A stretch of DNA of 64,000 nt from the NCBI GenBank assembly GCA_027563935.2, contig JANVAS020000231.1, forward strand, positions 12,046,001-12,110,000. Direction: 5' to 3'. Positions 1-13,800 of the stretch are shown piece by piece. The first letter of the stretch is position 1. Every line of letters starts with the position of its first letter. A program made the position numbers and the translations under genes. The notes beneath the pieces are model-generated. The model did no database searches. It saw only the letters and a program-made list of their open reading frames with translations, and was not told the origin of the DNA. The stretch comes from Costus lasius (taxonomy: Eukaryota > Streptophyta > Magnoliopsida > Zingiberales > Costaceae).

Positions 1-9
1 AAATATGGA

Positions 10-257
10 TCATAATCAAGATCAATATCTTCATCATTAAAAGATCAAGATAAAGATAAATATTAATATCAAGATTGAAAATCAATATTACCACAGAGAT
101 CAACATCGAGTTTAAGATGAATATTAGTAGTAAGATAAATATGAAGATTAGAAGATTAAAACCGAAATCGGAGATCAAAATGAAGATGAAGATAATTATC
201 AAGAATAAGATCAATGTTATAATTAAGAATGAGAATAAGATTAATAACAATTAAAGC
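10..257. repeat. First ancestral half-unit within a monomer
   Basis: The 493-bp monomer contains two diverged copies of an older unit of about 247 bp; this is the first copy in the left-edge monomer. Aligned without gaps at an offset of 248 bp, positions 7-51 and 255-299 agree at 35 of 45 bases by my count. The later landmark GATCA-AATCGAGTTTAAGA also recurs at a 248-bp offset (98 and 346). Similarity fades towards the ends of the halves. Confidence 0.75.
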
Positions 258-502
258 TCATAATCGAGTTCAAAATTTTCATCATGATTAGATCAATATC
301 AATATCAATAAAAATATTAAGATTAAAGACCAATATTACAAACAAGATCAAAATCGAGTTTAAGATTAAGATTAAAAAGAAGATAAAGATGAATATCATA
401 AGAAGAAGTTTGAAAGAATGATTAAAACCATGATCAACATCATGATCATGGACAAAATCAATATCAAATTAATATTGCAAAATGATAAACATCAAATGTG
501 GA
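258..502. repeat. Second ancestral half-unit within a monomer
   Basis: Second diverged copy of the roughly 247-bp ancestral unit, running to just before TCATTATC of the next monomer at 503. Its length is 245 bp, so the two halves add up to 493. It carries the second AATCGAGTTTAAGA, then a purine-rich stretch and the CATGATCA dyad. Because the halves are far more diverged than neighbouring 493-bp units, the 493-bp dimer is the unit now being amplified. Confidence 0.7.
428..451. repeat. Conserved dyad near monomer end
   Basis: Perfect inverted repeat with 9-bp arms (CCATGATCA and TGATCATGG) around a 6-base centre ACATCA. It recurs once per monomer at the same place. Most units keep at least 7 or 8 bp arms (CATGATCA/TGATCATG) even where the centre varies (ACATCA, GCATCA, ACATGA, ACATCG). 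Some units in the right-hand trimer region break it (CAGGATCA). It could be a protein-binding site or simply a by-product of the GATCA-rich sequence; nothing here decides. Confidence 0.6.
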
Positions 503-3500
503 TCATTATCAAGATCAACATCCTCATCATTAAAACATCAAGATAAAGATAAATATTAATATCTAGATTGAAAATCAATATTACTACAGAGATCAAAATC
601 GAGTTTAAGATGAATATTAGGAGTAAGATAAATATGAAGATTAGAAGATTAAAACCGAAATCGGAGATCAAAATGAAGATGAAGATAATTTTCACGAATA
701 AGATCAATGTTATAATTAAGAATGAGAATAAGATTAATAACAATTAAAGCTCATAATCGAGTTCAAAATTTTCATCTTGATTAGATCAATATCAATATCA
801 ATAAAAATATTAAGATTAAAGACCAAGATTACAAACAAGATCAAAATCGAGTTTAAGATTAAGATTAAAAAGAAGATAAAGATGAATATCAAAAGAAGAA
901 GTTTGAAAAAATGTTTAAAATCATGATCAACATCATGATCATGGACAAAATCAATATTAAATTAATATTGCAAAATGATAAATATCAAATATGGATCATA
1001 ATCAAGATCAACATCCTCATCATTAAAAGATCAAGATAAAGATAAATATTAATATCAAGATTGAAAATCAATATTACCACAGATATCAAAATCGAGTTTA
1101 AGAAGAATATTAGGAGTAAGAAAAATATGAAGATTAGAAGATTAAAACCGAAATCGGAGATCAAAATAAAGATGAAGATAATTATCAAGAATAAGAACAA
1201 TGTTATAATTAAGAATGAGAATAAGATTAATAACAATTAAAGCTCATAATCGAGTGCAAAATTTTCATCATGATTAGATCAATATCAATATCAATAAAAA
1301 TATTAAGATTAAAGACCAAGATTACAAACAAGATCAAAATCGAGTTTAAGATTAAGATTAAAAAGAAGATAAAGATGAATATCATAAGAAAAAGTTTGAA
1401 AAAATGTTTAAAATCATGATCAACATTATGATCATGGACAAAATCAATATTAAATTAATATTGCAAAATGATAAATATCAAATATGGATCATAATCAAGA
1501 TCAACATCCTCATCATTAAAAGATCAAGATAAAGATAAATATTAATATCTAGATTGAAAATCAATATTACTACAGAGATCAAAATCGAGTTTAAGATGAA
1601 TATTAGGAGTAAGATAAATATGAAGATTAGAAGATTAAAACCGAAATCGGAGATCAAAATGAAGATGAAGATAATTTTCACGAATAAGATCAATGTTATA
1701 ATTAAGAATGAGAATAAGATTAATAACAATTAAAGCTCATAATCGAGTTCAAAATTTTCATCTTGATTAGATCAATATCAATATCAATAAAAATATTAAG
1801 ATTAAAGACCAAGATTACAAACAAGATCAAAATCGAGTTTAAGATTAAGATTAAAAAGAAGATAAAGATGAATATCAAAAGAAGAAGTTTGAAAAAATGT
1901 TTAAAATCATGATCAACATCATGATCATGGACAAAATCAATATTAAATTAATATTGCAAAATGATAAATATCAAATATGGATCATAATCAAGATCAACAT
2001 CCTCATCATTAAAAGATCAAGATAAAGATAAATATTAATATCAAGATTGAAAATCAATATTACCACAGATATCAAAATCGAGTTTAAGAAGAATATTAGG
2101 AGTAAGAAAAATATGAAGATTAGAAGATTAAAACCGAAATCGGAGATCAAAATAAAGATGAAGATAATTATCAAGAATAAGAACAATGTTATAATTAAGA
2201 ATGAGAATAAGATTAATAACAATTAAAGCTCATAATCGAGTTCAAAATTTTCATCATGATTAGATCAATATCAATATCAATAAAAATATTAAGATTAAAG
2301 ACCAAGATTACAAACAAGATCAAAATCGAGTTTAAGATTAAGATTAAAAAGAAGATAAAGATGAATATCAAAAGAAGAAGTTTAAAAAAATGTTTAAAAT
2401 CATGATCAACATCATGATCATGGACAAAATCAATATTAAATTAATATTGCAAAATGATAAATATCAAATATGGATCATAATCAAGATCAACATCCTCATC
2501 ATTAAAAGATCAAGATAAAGATAAATATTAATATCAAGATTGAAAATCAATATTACCACAGAGATCAAAATCGAGTTTAAGATGAATATTAGGAGTAAGA
2601 AAAATATGAAGATTAGAAGATTAAAACCGAAATCGGAGATCAAAATAAAGATGAAGATAATTATCAAGAATAAGAACAATGTTATAATTAAGAATGAGAA
2701 TAAGATTAATAACAATTAAAGCTCATAATCGAGTTCAAAATTTTCATCATGATTAGATCAATATCAATATCAATAAAAATATTAAGATTAAAGACCAAGA
2801 TTACAAACAAGATCAAAATCGAGTTTAAGATTAAGATTAAAAAGAAGATAAAGATGAATATCATAAGAAAAAGTTTGAAAAAATGTTTAAAATCATGATC
2901 AACATTATGATCATGGACAAAATCAATATTAAATTAATATTGCAAAATGATAAATATCAAATATGGATCATAATCAAGATCAACATCCTCATCATTAAAA
3001 GATCAAGATAAAGATAAATATTAATATCAAGATTGAAAATCAATATTACCACAGAGATCAAAATCGAGTTTAAGAAGAATATTAGGAGTAAGAAAAATAT
3101 GAAGATTAGAAGATTAAAACCGAAATCGGAGATCAAAATAAAGATGAAGATAATTATCAAGAATAAGAACAATGTTATAATTAAGAATGAGAATAAGATT
3201 AATAACAATTAAAGCTCATAATCGAGTTCAAAATTTTCATCATGATTAGATCAATATCAATATCAATAAAAATATTAAGATTAAAGACCAAGATTACAAA
3301 CAAGATCAAAATCGAGTTTAAGATTAAGATTAAAAAGAAGATAAAGATGAATATCAAAAGAAGAAGTTTAAAAAAATGTTTAAAATCATGATCAACATCA
3401 TGATCATGGACAAAATCAATATTAAATTAATATTGCAAAATGATAAATATCAAATATGGATCATAATCAAGATCAACATCCTCATCATTAAAAGATCAAG

Positions 3501-4435
3501 ATAAAGATAAATATTAATATCAAGATTGAAAATCAATATTACCACAGAGATCAAAATCGAGTTTAAGAAGAATATTAGGAGTAAGAAAAATATGAAGATT
3601 AGAAGATTAAAACCGAAATCGGAGATCAAAATAAAGATGAAGATAATTATCAAGAATAAGAACAATGTTATAATTAAGAATGAGAATAAGATTAATAACA
3701 ATTAAAGCTCATAATCGAGTTCAAAATTTTCATCATGATTAGATCAATATCAATATCAATAAAAATATTAAGATTAAAGACCAAGATTACAAACAAGATC
3801 AAAATCGAGTTTAAGATTAAGATTAAAAAGAAGATAAAGATGAATATCATAAGAAAAAGTTTGAAAAAATGTTTAAAATCATGATCAACATTATGATCAT
3901 GGACAAAATCAATATTAAATTAATATTGCAAAATGATAAATATCAAATATGGATCATAATCAAGATCAACATCCTCATCATTAAAAGATCAAGATAAAGA
4001 TAAATATTAATATCAAGATTGAAAATCAATATTACCACAGAGATCAAAATCGAGTTTAAGAAGAATATTAGGAGTAAGAAAAATATGAAGATTAGAAGAT
4101 TAAAACCGAAATCGGAGATCAAAATAAAGATGAAGATAATTATCAAGAATAAGAACAATGTTATAATTAAGAATGAGAATAAGATTAATAACAATTAAAG
4201 CTCATAATCGAGTTCAAAATTTTCATCATGATTAGATCAATATCAATATCAATAAAAATATTAAGATTAAAGACCAAGATTACAAACAAGATCAAAATCG
4301 AGTTTAAGATTAAGATTAAAAAGAAGATAAAGATGAATATCATAAGAAAAAGTTTGAAAAAATGTTTAAAATCATGATCAACATCATGATCATGGACAAA
4401 ATCAATTTTAAATTAATATTGCAAGATGATAAATA

Positions 4436-7400
4436 TCAAATATGGATCATAATCAAGATCAATATCTTCATCATTAAAAGATCAAGATAAAGATAAATAT
4501 TAATATCAAGATTGAAAATCAATATTACCACAGAGATCAACATCGAGTTTAAGATGAATATTAGTAGTAAGATAAATATGAAGATTAGAAGATTAAAACC
4601 GAAATCGGAGATCAAAATGAAGATGAAGATAATTATCAAGAATAAGATCAATGTTATAATTAAGAATGAGAATAAGATTAATAACAATTAAAGCTCATAA
4701 TCGAGTTCAAAATTTTCATCATGATTAGATCAATATCAATATCAATAAAAATATTAAGATTAAAGACCAATATTACAAACAAGATCAAAATCGAGTTTAA
4801 GATTAAGATTAAAAAGAAGACAAAGATGAATATCATAAGAAGAAGTTTGAAAGAATGATTAAAACCATGATCAACATCATGATCATGGACAAAATCAATA
4901 TCAAATTAATATTGCAAAATGATAAACATCAAATGTGGATCATTATCAAGATCAACATCCTCATCATTAAAACATCAAGATAAAGATAAATATTAATATC
5001 TAGATTGAAAATCAATATTACTACAGAGATCAAAATCGAGTTTAAGATGAATATTAGGAGTAAGAAAAATATGAAGATTAGAAGATTAAAACCGAAATCG
5101 GAGATCAAAATGAAGATGAAGATAATTTTCACGAATAAGATCAATGTTATAATTAAGAATGAGAATAAGATTAATAACAATTAAAGCTCATAATCGAGTT
5201 CAAAATTTTCATCTTGATTAGATCAATATCAATATCAATAAAAATATTAAGATTAAAGACCAAGATTACAAACAAGATCAAAATCGAGTTTAAGATTAAG
5301 ATTAAAAAGAAGATAAAGATGAATATCAAAAGAAGAAGTTTGAAAAAATGTTTAAAATCATGATCAACATCATGATCATGGACAAAATCAATATTAAATT
5401 AATATTGCAAAATGATAAATATCAAATATGGATCATAATCAAGATCAACATCCTCATCATTAAAAGATCAAGATAAAGATAAATATTAATATCAAGATTG
5501 AAAATCAATATTACCACAGATATCAAAATCGAGTTTAAGAAGAATATTAGGAGTAAGAAAAATATGAAGATTAGAAGATTAAAACCGAAATCGGAGATCA
5601 AAATAAAGATGAAGATAATTATCAAGAATAAGAACAATGTTATAATTAAGAATGAGAATAAGATTAATAACAATTAAAGCTCATAATCGAGTTCAAAATT
5701 TTCATCATGATTAGATCAATATCAATATCAATAAAAATATTAAGATTAAAGACCAAGATTACAAACAAGATCAAAATCGAGTTTAAGATTAAGATTAAAA
5801 AGAAGATAAAGATGAATATCAAAAGAAAAAGTTTAAAAAAATGTTTAAAATCATGATCAACATCATGATCATGGACAAAATCAATATTAAATTAATATTG
5901 CAAAATGATAAATATCAAATATGGATCATAATCAAGATCAACATCCTCATCATTAAAAGATCAAGATAAAGATAAATATTAATATCAAGATCGAAAATCA
6001 ATATTACCACAGAGATCAAAATCGAGTTTAAGAAGAATATTAGGAGTAAGAAAAATATGAAGATTAGAAGATTAAAACCGAAATCGGAGATCAAAATAAA
6101 GATGAAGATAATTATCAAGAATAAGAACAATGTTATAATTAAGAATGAGAATAAGATTAATAACAATTAAAGCTCATAATCGAGTTCAAAATTTTCATCA
6201 TGATTAGATCAATATCAATATCAATAAAAATATTAAGATTAAAGACCAAGATTACAAACAAGATCAAAATCGAGTTTAAGATTAAGATTAAAAAGAAGAT
6301 AAAGATGAATATCAAAAGAAAAAGTTTAAAAAAATGTTTAAAATCATGATCAACATCATGATCATGGACAAAATCAATATTAAATTAATATTGCAAAATG
6401 ATAAATATCAAATATGGATCATAATCAAGATCAACATCCTCATCATTAAAAGATCAAGATAAAGATAAATATTAATATCAAGATCGAAAATCAATATTAC
6501 CACAGAGATCAAAATCGAGTTTAAGAAGAATATTAGGAGTAAGAAAAATATGAAGATTAGAAGATTAAAACCGAAATCGGAGATCAAAATAAAGATGAAG
6601 ATAATTATCAAGAATAAGAACAATGTTATAATTAAGAATGAGAATAAGATTAATAACAATTAAAGCTCATAATCGAGTTCAAAATTTTCATCATGATTAG
6701 ATCAATATCAATATCAATAAAAATATTAAGATTAAAGACCAAGATTACAAACAAGATCAAAATCGAGTTTAAGATTAAGATTAAAAAGAAGATAAAGATG
6801 AATATCATAAGAAAAAGTTTGAAAAAATGTTTAAAATCATGATCAACATCATGATCATGGACAAAATCAATATTAAATTAATATTGCAAAATGATAAATA
6901 TCAAATATGGATCATAATCAAGATCAACATCCTCATCATTAAAAGATCAAGATAAAGATAAATATTAATATCAAGATTGAAAATCAATATTACCACAGAG
7001 ATCAAAATCGAGTTTAAGAAGAATATTAGGAGTAAGAAAAATATGAAGATTAGAAGATTAAAACCGAAATCGGAGATCAAAATAAAGATGAAGATAATTA
7101 TCTAGAATAAGAACAATGTTATAATTAAGAATGAGAATAAGATTAATAACAATTAAAGCTCATAATCGAGTTCAAAATTTTCATCATGATTAGATCAATA
7201 TCAATATCAATAAAAATATTAAGATTAAAGACCAAGATTACAAACAAGATCAAAATCGAGTTTAAGATTAAGATTAAAAAGAAGATAAAGATGAATATCA
7301 TAAGAAAAAGTTTGAAAAAATGTTTAAAATCATGATCAACATTATGATCATGGACAAAATCAATATTAAATTAATATTGCAAAATGATAAATATCAAATA

Positions 7401-7886
7401 TGGATCATAATCAAGATCAACATCCTCATCATTAAAAGATCAAGATAAAGATAAATATTAATATCAAGATTGAAAATCAATATTACCACAGAGATCAAAA
7501 TCGAGTTTAAGAAGAATATTAGGAGTAAGAAAAATATGAAGATGAGAAGATTAAAACCGAAATCGGAGATCAAAATAAAGATGAAGATAATTATCAAGAA
7601 TAAGAACAATGTTATAATTAAGAATGAGAATAAGATTAATAACAATTAAAGCTCATAATCGAGTTCAAAATTTTCATCATGATTAGATCAATATCAATAT
7701 CAATAAAAATATTAAGATTAAAGACCAAGATTACAAACAAGATCAAAATCGAGTTTAAGATTAAGATTAAAAAGAAGATAAAGATGAATATCATAAGAAA
7801 AAGTTTGAAAAAATGTTTAAAATCATGATCAACATCATGATCATGGACAAAATCAATTTTAAATTAATATTGCAAGATGATAAATA
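4436..7886. repeat. Higher-order repeat block 2 (A-B-C series, 7 monomers)
   Basis: A (4436), B (4929) and C with ACAGATATC (5422), then C-type units. The two units at 5915 and 6408 share a private AAGATCGAAAATC variant and look like a recent tandem duplication. Block 2 begins 4437 bp (9 units) after block 1, and block 3 begins 3451 bp (7 units) after block 2. The series is therefore the same but the number of C units varies, as expected from unequal exchange. Confidence 0.8.
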
Positions 7887-10844
7887 TCAAATATGGATCA
7901 TAATCAAGATCAATATCTTCATCATTAAAAGATCAAGATAAAGATAAATATTAATATCAAGATTGAAAATCAATATTACCACAGAGATCAACATCGAGTT
8001 TAAGATGAATATTAGTAGTAAGATAAATATGAAGATTAGAAGATTAAAACCGAAATCGGAGATCAAAATGAAGATGAAGATAATTATCAAGAATAAGATC
8101 AATGTTATAATTAAGAATGAGAATAAGATTAATAACAATTAAAGCTCATAATCGAGTTCAAAATTTTCATCATGATTAGATCAATATCAATATCAATAAA
8201 AATATTAAGATTAAAGACCAATATTACAAACAAGATCAAAATCGAGTTTAAGATTAAGATTAAAAAGAAGACAAAGATGAATATCATAAGAAGAAGTTTG
8301 AAAGAATGATTAAAACCATGATCAACATCATGATCATGGACAAAATCAATATCAAATTAATATTGCAAAATGATAAACATCAAATGTGGATCATTATCAA
8401 GATCAACATCCTCATCATTAAAACATCAAGATAAAGATAAATATTAATATCTAGATTGAAAATCAATATTACTACAGAGATCAAAATCGAGTTTAAGATG
8501 AATATTAGGAGTAAGATAAATATGAAGATTAGAAGATTAAAACCGAAATCGGAGATCAAAATGAAGATGAAGATAATTTTCACGAATAAGATCAATGTTA
8601 TAATTAAGAATGAGAATAAGATTAATAACAATTAAAGCTCATAATCGAGTTCAAAATTTTCATCTTGATTAGATCAATATCAATATCAATAAAAATATTA
8701 AGATTAAAGACCAAGATTACAAACAAGATCAAAATCGAGTTTAAGATTAAGATTAAAAAGAAGATAAAGATGAATATCAAAAGAAGAAGTTTGAAAAAAT
8801 GTTTAAAATCATGATCAACATCATGATCATGGACAAAATCAATATTAAATTAATATTGCAAAATGATAAATATCAAATATGGATCATAATCAAGATCAAC
8901 ATCCTCATCATTAAAAGATCAAGATAAAGATAAATATTAATATCAAGATTGAAAATCAATATTACCACAGATATCAAAATCGAGTTTAAGAAGAATATTA
9001 GGAGTAAGAAAAATATGAAGATTAGAAGATTAAAACCGAAATCGGAGATCAAAATAAAGATGAAGATAATTATCAAGAATAAGAACAATGTTATAATTAA
9101 GAATGAGAATAAGATTAATAACAATTAAAGCTCATAATCGAGTTCAAAATTTTCATCATGATTAGATCAATATCAATATCAATAAAAATATTAAGATTAA
9201 AGACCAAGATTACAAACAAGATCAAAATCGAGTTTAAGATTAAGATTAAAAAGAAGATAAAGATGAATATCAAAAGAAGAAGTTTAAAAAAATGTTTAAA
9301 ATCATGATCAACATCATGATCATGGACAAAATCAATATTAAATTAATATTGCAAAATGATAAATATCAAATATGGATCATAATCAAGATCAACATCCTCA
9401 TCATTAAAAGATCAAGATAAAGATAAATATTAATATCAAGATTGAAAATCAATATTACCACAGAGATCAAAATCGAGTTTAAGAAGAATATTAGGAGTAA
9501 GAAAAATATGAAGATTAGAAGATTAAAACCGAAATCGGAGATCAAAATAAAGATGAAGATAATTATCAAGAATAAGAACAATGTTATAATTAAGAATGAG
9601 AATAAGATTAATAACAATTAAAGCTCATAATCGAGTTCAAAATTTTCATCATGATTAGATCAATATCAATATCAATAAAAATATTAAGATTAAAGACCAA
9701 GATTACAAACAAGATCAAAATCGAGTTTAAGATTAAGATTAAAAAGAAGATAAAGATGAATATCATAAGAAGAAGTTTGAAAAAATGTTTAAAATCATGA
9801 TCAACATCATGATCATGGACAAAATCAATATTAAATTAATATTGCAAAATGATAAATATCAAATATGGATCATAATCAAGATCAACATCCTCATCATTAA
9901 AAGATCAAGATAAAGATAAATATTAATATCAAGATTGAAAATCAATATTACCACAGAGATCAAAATCGAGTTTAAGAAGAATATTAGGAGTAAGAAAAAT
10001 ATGAAGATTAGAAGATTAAAACCGAAATCGGAGATCAAAATAAAGATGAAGATAATTATCAAGAATAAGAACAATGTTATAATTAAGAATGAGAATAAGA
10101 TTAATAACAATTAAAGCTCATAATCGAGTTCAAAATTTTCATCATGATTAGATCAATATCAATATCAATAAAAATATTAAGATTAAAGACCAAGATTACA
10201 AACAAGATCAAAATCGAGTTTAAGATTAAGATTAAAAAGAAGATAAAGATGAATATCATAAGAAGAAGTTTGAAAAAATGTTTAAAATCATGATCAACAT
10301 CATGATCATGGACAAAATCAATATTAAATTAATATTGTAAAATGATAAATATCAAATATGGATCATAATCAAGATCAACATCCTCATCATTAAAAGATCA
10401 AGATAAAGATAAATATTAATATCAAGATTGAAAATCAATATTACCACAGAGATCAAAATCGAGTTTAAGAAGAATATTAGGAGTAAGAAAAATATGAAGA
10501 TTAGAAGATTAAAACCGAAATCGGAGATCAAAATAAAGATGAAGATAATTATCAAGAATAAGATCAATGTTATAATTAAGAATGAGAATAAGATTAATAA
10601 CAATTAAAGCTCATAATCGAGTTCAAAATTTTCATCATGATTAGATCAATATCAATATCAATAAAAATATTAAGATTAAAGACCAAGATCACAAACAAGA
10701 TCAAAATCGAGTTTAAGATTAAGATTAAAAAGAAGATAAAGATGAATATCAAAAGAAGAAGTTTGAAAAAATGTTTAAAATCATGATCAACATCATGATC
10801 ATGGACAAAATCAATATTAAATTAATATTGCAAAATGATAAATA
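7887..10844. repeat. Higher-order repeat block 3 (A-B-C series, partial)
   Basis: A (7887), B (8380), C with ACAGATATC (8873), two more C units (9366, 9859) and a C-like unit at 10352 carrying AAGATCAATG in place of AAGAACAATG. After 10845 the order breaks down, so the right boundary is approximate. Both this A unit and the one at 4436 are preceded by CAATTTTAAATTAATATTGCAAGATG-type sequence, which supports block-wise copying. Confidence 0.7.
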
Positions 10845-13800
10845 TCAAATATGGATCATAATCAAGATCAACATCCTCATCATTAAAACATCAAGATAAA
10901 GATAAATATTAATATCAAGATTGAAAGTCAATTTTACCATAGAGATCAAAATCGAGTTTAAGAATAATATTAGGAGTAAGATAAATATGAAGATTAGAAG
11001 ATTAAAACCGAAATCAGAAATCAAAATGAAGATGAAGATAATTATCAAGAATAAGATCAATGTTATAATTAAGAATGAGTATAAGATTAATAACAATTAA
11101 AGCTCATAATCGACTTCAAAATTTTCATCATGATTAGATCAATATCAATATCAATAAAAATATTAAGATTAAAGACCAAGATTACAAACAAGATGAAAAT
11201 CGAGTTTAAGATTAAGATTAAAAAGAAGATAAAGATGAATATCAAAAGAAGAAGTTTGAAAAAATGTTTAAAATCATGATCAACATCATGATCATGGACA
11301 AAATCAATATTAAATTAATATTGCAAAATGATAAATATCAAATATGGATCATAATCAAGATCAACATCCTCATCATTAAAAGATCAAGATAAAGATAAAT
11401 ATTAATATCAAGATTGAAAATCAATATTACCACAGAGATCAAAATCGAGTTTAAGAAGAATATTAGGAGTATGATAATTATGAAGATTAGAAGATTAAAA
11501 CCGAAATCGGAGATCAAAATGAAGATGAAGATAATTATCAAGAATAAGATCAATGTTATAATTAAGAATGAGAATAAGATTAATAACAATTAAAGCTCAT
11601 AATCGAGTTCAAAATTTACATCATGATTAGATCAATATCAATATCAATAAAAATATTAAGATTAAAGACCAAGATTACAGACAAGATCAAAATCGAGTTT
11701 AAGATTAAGATTAAAAAGAAGATAAAGATGAATATCATAAGAAGAAGTTTGAAAGAATGATTAAAATCATGATCAACATCATGATCATGGACAAAATCAA
11801 TATTAAATTAATATTGGAAAATGATAAATATCAAATATGGATCATAATCAAGATCAACATCCTCATCATTAAAAGATCAAGATAAAGATAAATATTAATA
11901 TCAAGATTGAAAATCAATATTACCACAGAGATCAAAATCGAGTTTAAGAAGAATATTAGGAGTAAGAAAAATATGAAGATTAGAAGATTAAAACCGAAAT
12001 CGGAGATCAAAATAAAGATGAAGATAATTATCAAGAATAAGAACAATGTTATAATTAAGAATGAGAATAAGATTAATAACAATTAAAGCTCATAATCGAG
12101 TTCAAAATTTTCATCATGATTAGATCAATATCAATATCAATAAAAATATTAAGATTAAAGACCAAGATTACAAACAAGATCAAAATCGAGTTTAAGATTA
12201 AGATTAAAAAGAAGATAAAGATGAATATCATAAGAAGAAGTTGGAAAAAATGTTTAAAATCATGATCAACATCATGATCATGGACAAAATCAATATTAAA
12301 TTAATATTGCAAAATGATAAATATCAAATATGGATCATAATCAAGATCTACATCCTCATCATTAAAAGATCAAGATAAAGATAAATATTAATATCAAGAT
12401 TGAAAATCAATATTACCACAGAGATCAAAATCGAGTTTAAGAAGAATATTAGGAGTAAGAAAAATATGAAGATTAGAAGATTAAAACCGAAATCGGAGAT
12501 CAAAATGAAGATGAAGATAATTATCAAGAATAAGATCAATGTTATAATTAAGAATGAGAATAAGATTAATAACAATTAAAGCTCATAATCGAGTTCAAAA
12601 TTTACATCATGATTAGATCAATATCAATATCAATAAAAATATTAAGATTAAAGACCAAGATTACAGACAAGATCAAAATCGAGTTTAAGATTAAGATTAA
12701 AAAGAAGATAAAGATGAATATCATAAGAAGAAGTTTGAAAGAATGATTAAAATCATGATCAACATCATGATCATGGACAAAATCAATATTAAATTAATAT
12801 TGGAAAATGATAAATATCAAATATGGATCATAATCAAGATCAACATCCTCATCATTAAAAGATCAAGATAAAGATAAATATTAATATCAAGATTGAAAAT
12901 CAATATTACCACAGAGATCAAAATCGAGTTTAAGAAGAATATTAGGAGTAAGAAAAATATGAAGATTAGAAGATTAAAACCGAAATCGGAGATCAAAATA
13001 AAGATGAAGATAATTATCAAGAATAAGATCAATGTTATAATTAAGAATGAGTATAAGATTAATAACAATTAAAGCTCATAATCGAGTTCAAAATTTTCAT
13101 CATGATTAGATCAATATCAATATCAATAAAAATATTAAGATTAAAGACCAATATTACAAACAAGATCAAAATCGAGTTTAAGATTAAGATTAAAAAGAAG
13201 ATAAAGATGAATATCAAAAGAAGAAGTTTGAAAAAATGTTTAAAATCATGATCAACATCATGATCATGGACAAAATCAATATTAAATTAATATTGGAAAA
13301 TGATAAATATCAAATATGGATCATAATCAAGATCAACATCCTCATCATTAAAAGATCAAGATAAAGATAAATATTAATATCAAGATTGAAAATCAATATT
13401 ACCACAGAGATCAAAATCGAGTTTAAGAAGAATATTAGGAGTAAGAAAAATATGAAGATTAGAAGATTAAAACCGAAATCGGAGATCAAAATAAAGATGA
13501 AGATAATTATCAAGAATAAGATCAATGTTATAATTAAGAATGAGAATAAGATTAATAACAATTAAAGCTCATAATCGAGTTCAAAATTTTCATCATGATT
13601 AGATCAATATCAATATCAATAAAAATATTAAGATTAAAGACCAAGATTACAAACAAGATCAAAATCGAGTTTAAGATTAAGATTAAAAAGAAGATAAAGA
13701 TGAATATCATAAGAAGAAGTTTGAAAGAATGATTAAAACCATGATCAACATCATGATCATGGACAAAATCAATATCAAATTAATATTGCAAAATGATAAA

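Larger units (their letters stand above)
1..491. repeat. Partial left-edge monomer, type A
   Basis: This unit lacks only its first 2 bp at the window edge. It is the A type, marked by AATATCTTCATC near the start, CAACATCGAG instead of the usual CAAAATCGAG, and TTAGTAGTAAG instead of TTAGGAGTAAG. The same type recurs at 4436 and 7887, each time followed by a B-type unit. It serves well as a reference unit: half-unit 1 begins with TCATAATC at 10 and half-unit 2 with TCATAATC at 258. Confidence 0.9.
1..4435. repeat. Higher-order repeat block 1 (A-B-C series, 9 monomers)
   Basis: Order of monomer types: A (to 491), B (492), C (985), B/C chimera (1478), then C-type units from 1971 to 4435. B is marked by AAATGTGGATCATTATC, TTAAAACATC, TCTAGATTG, TACTACAG and TTTTCACG. 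C is marked by AAGAAGAATATTAGG, AGTAAGAAAAAT and AAGAACAATG. The first C unit after B carries ACAGATATC, as do the equivalent C units at 5422 and 8873, so the blocks are homologous. Confidence 0.8.

Noticed and set aside
492..743. 83-codon minus-strand frame repeated in most monomers (hydrophobic I/L/F-rich peptide)
   Set aside because: It starts at TTG (CAA at 741-743), not ATG. It is almost all I, L and F because the minus strand is T-rich. It is lost through stop codons in some units (near 7103, 12349 and 16355) and shortened where TTG becomes TAG. The 493-bp period is not a multiple of 3, so no long polyprotein exists either. Conservation is explained by the satellite's own homogeneity.
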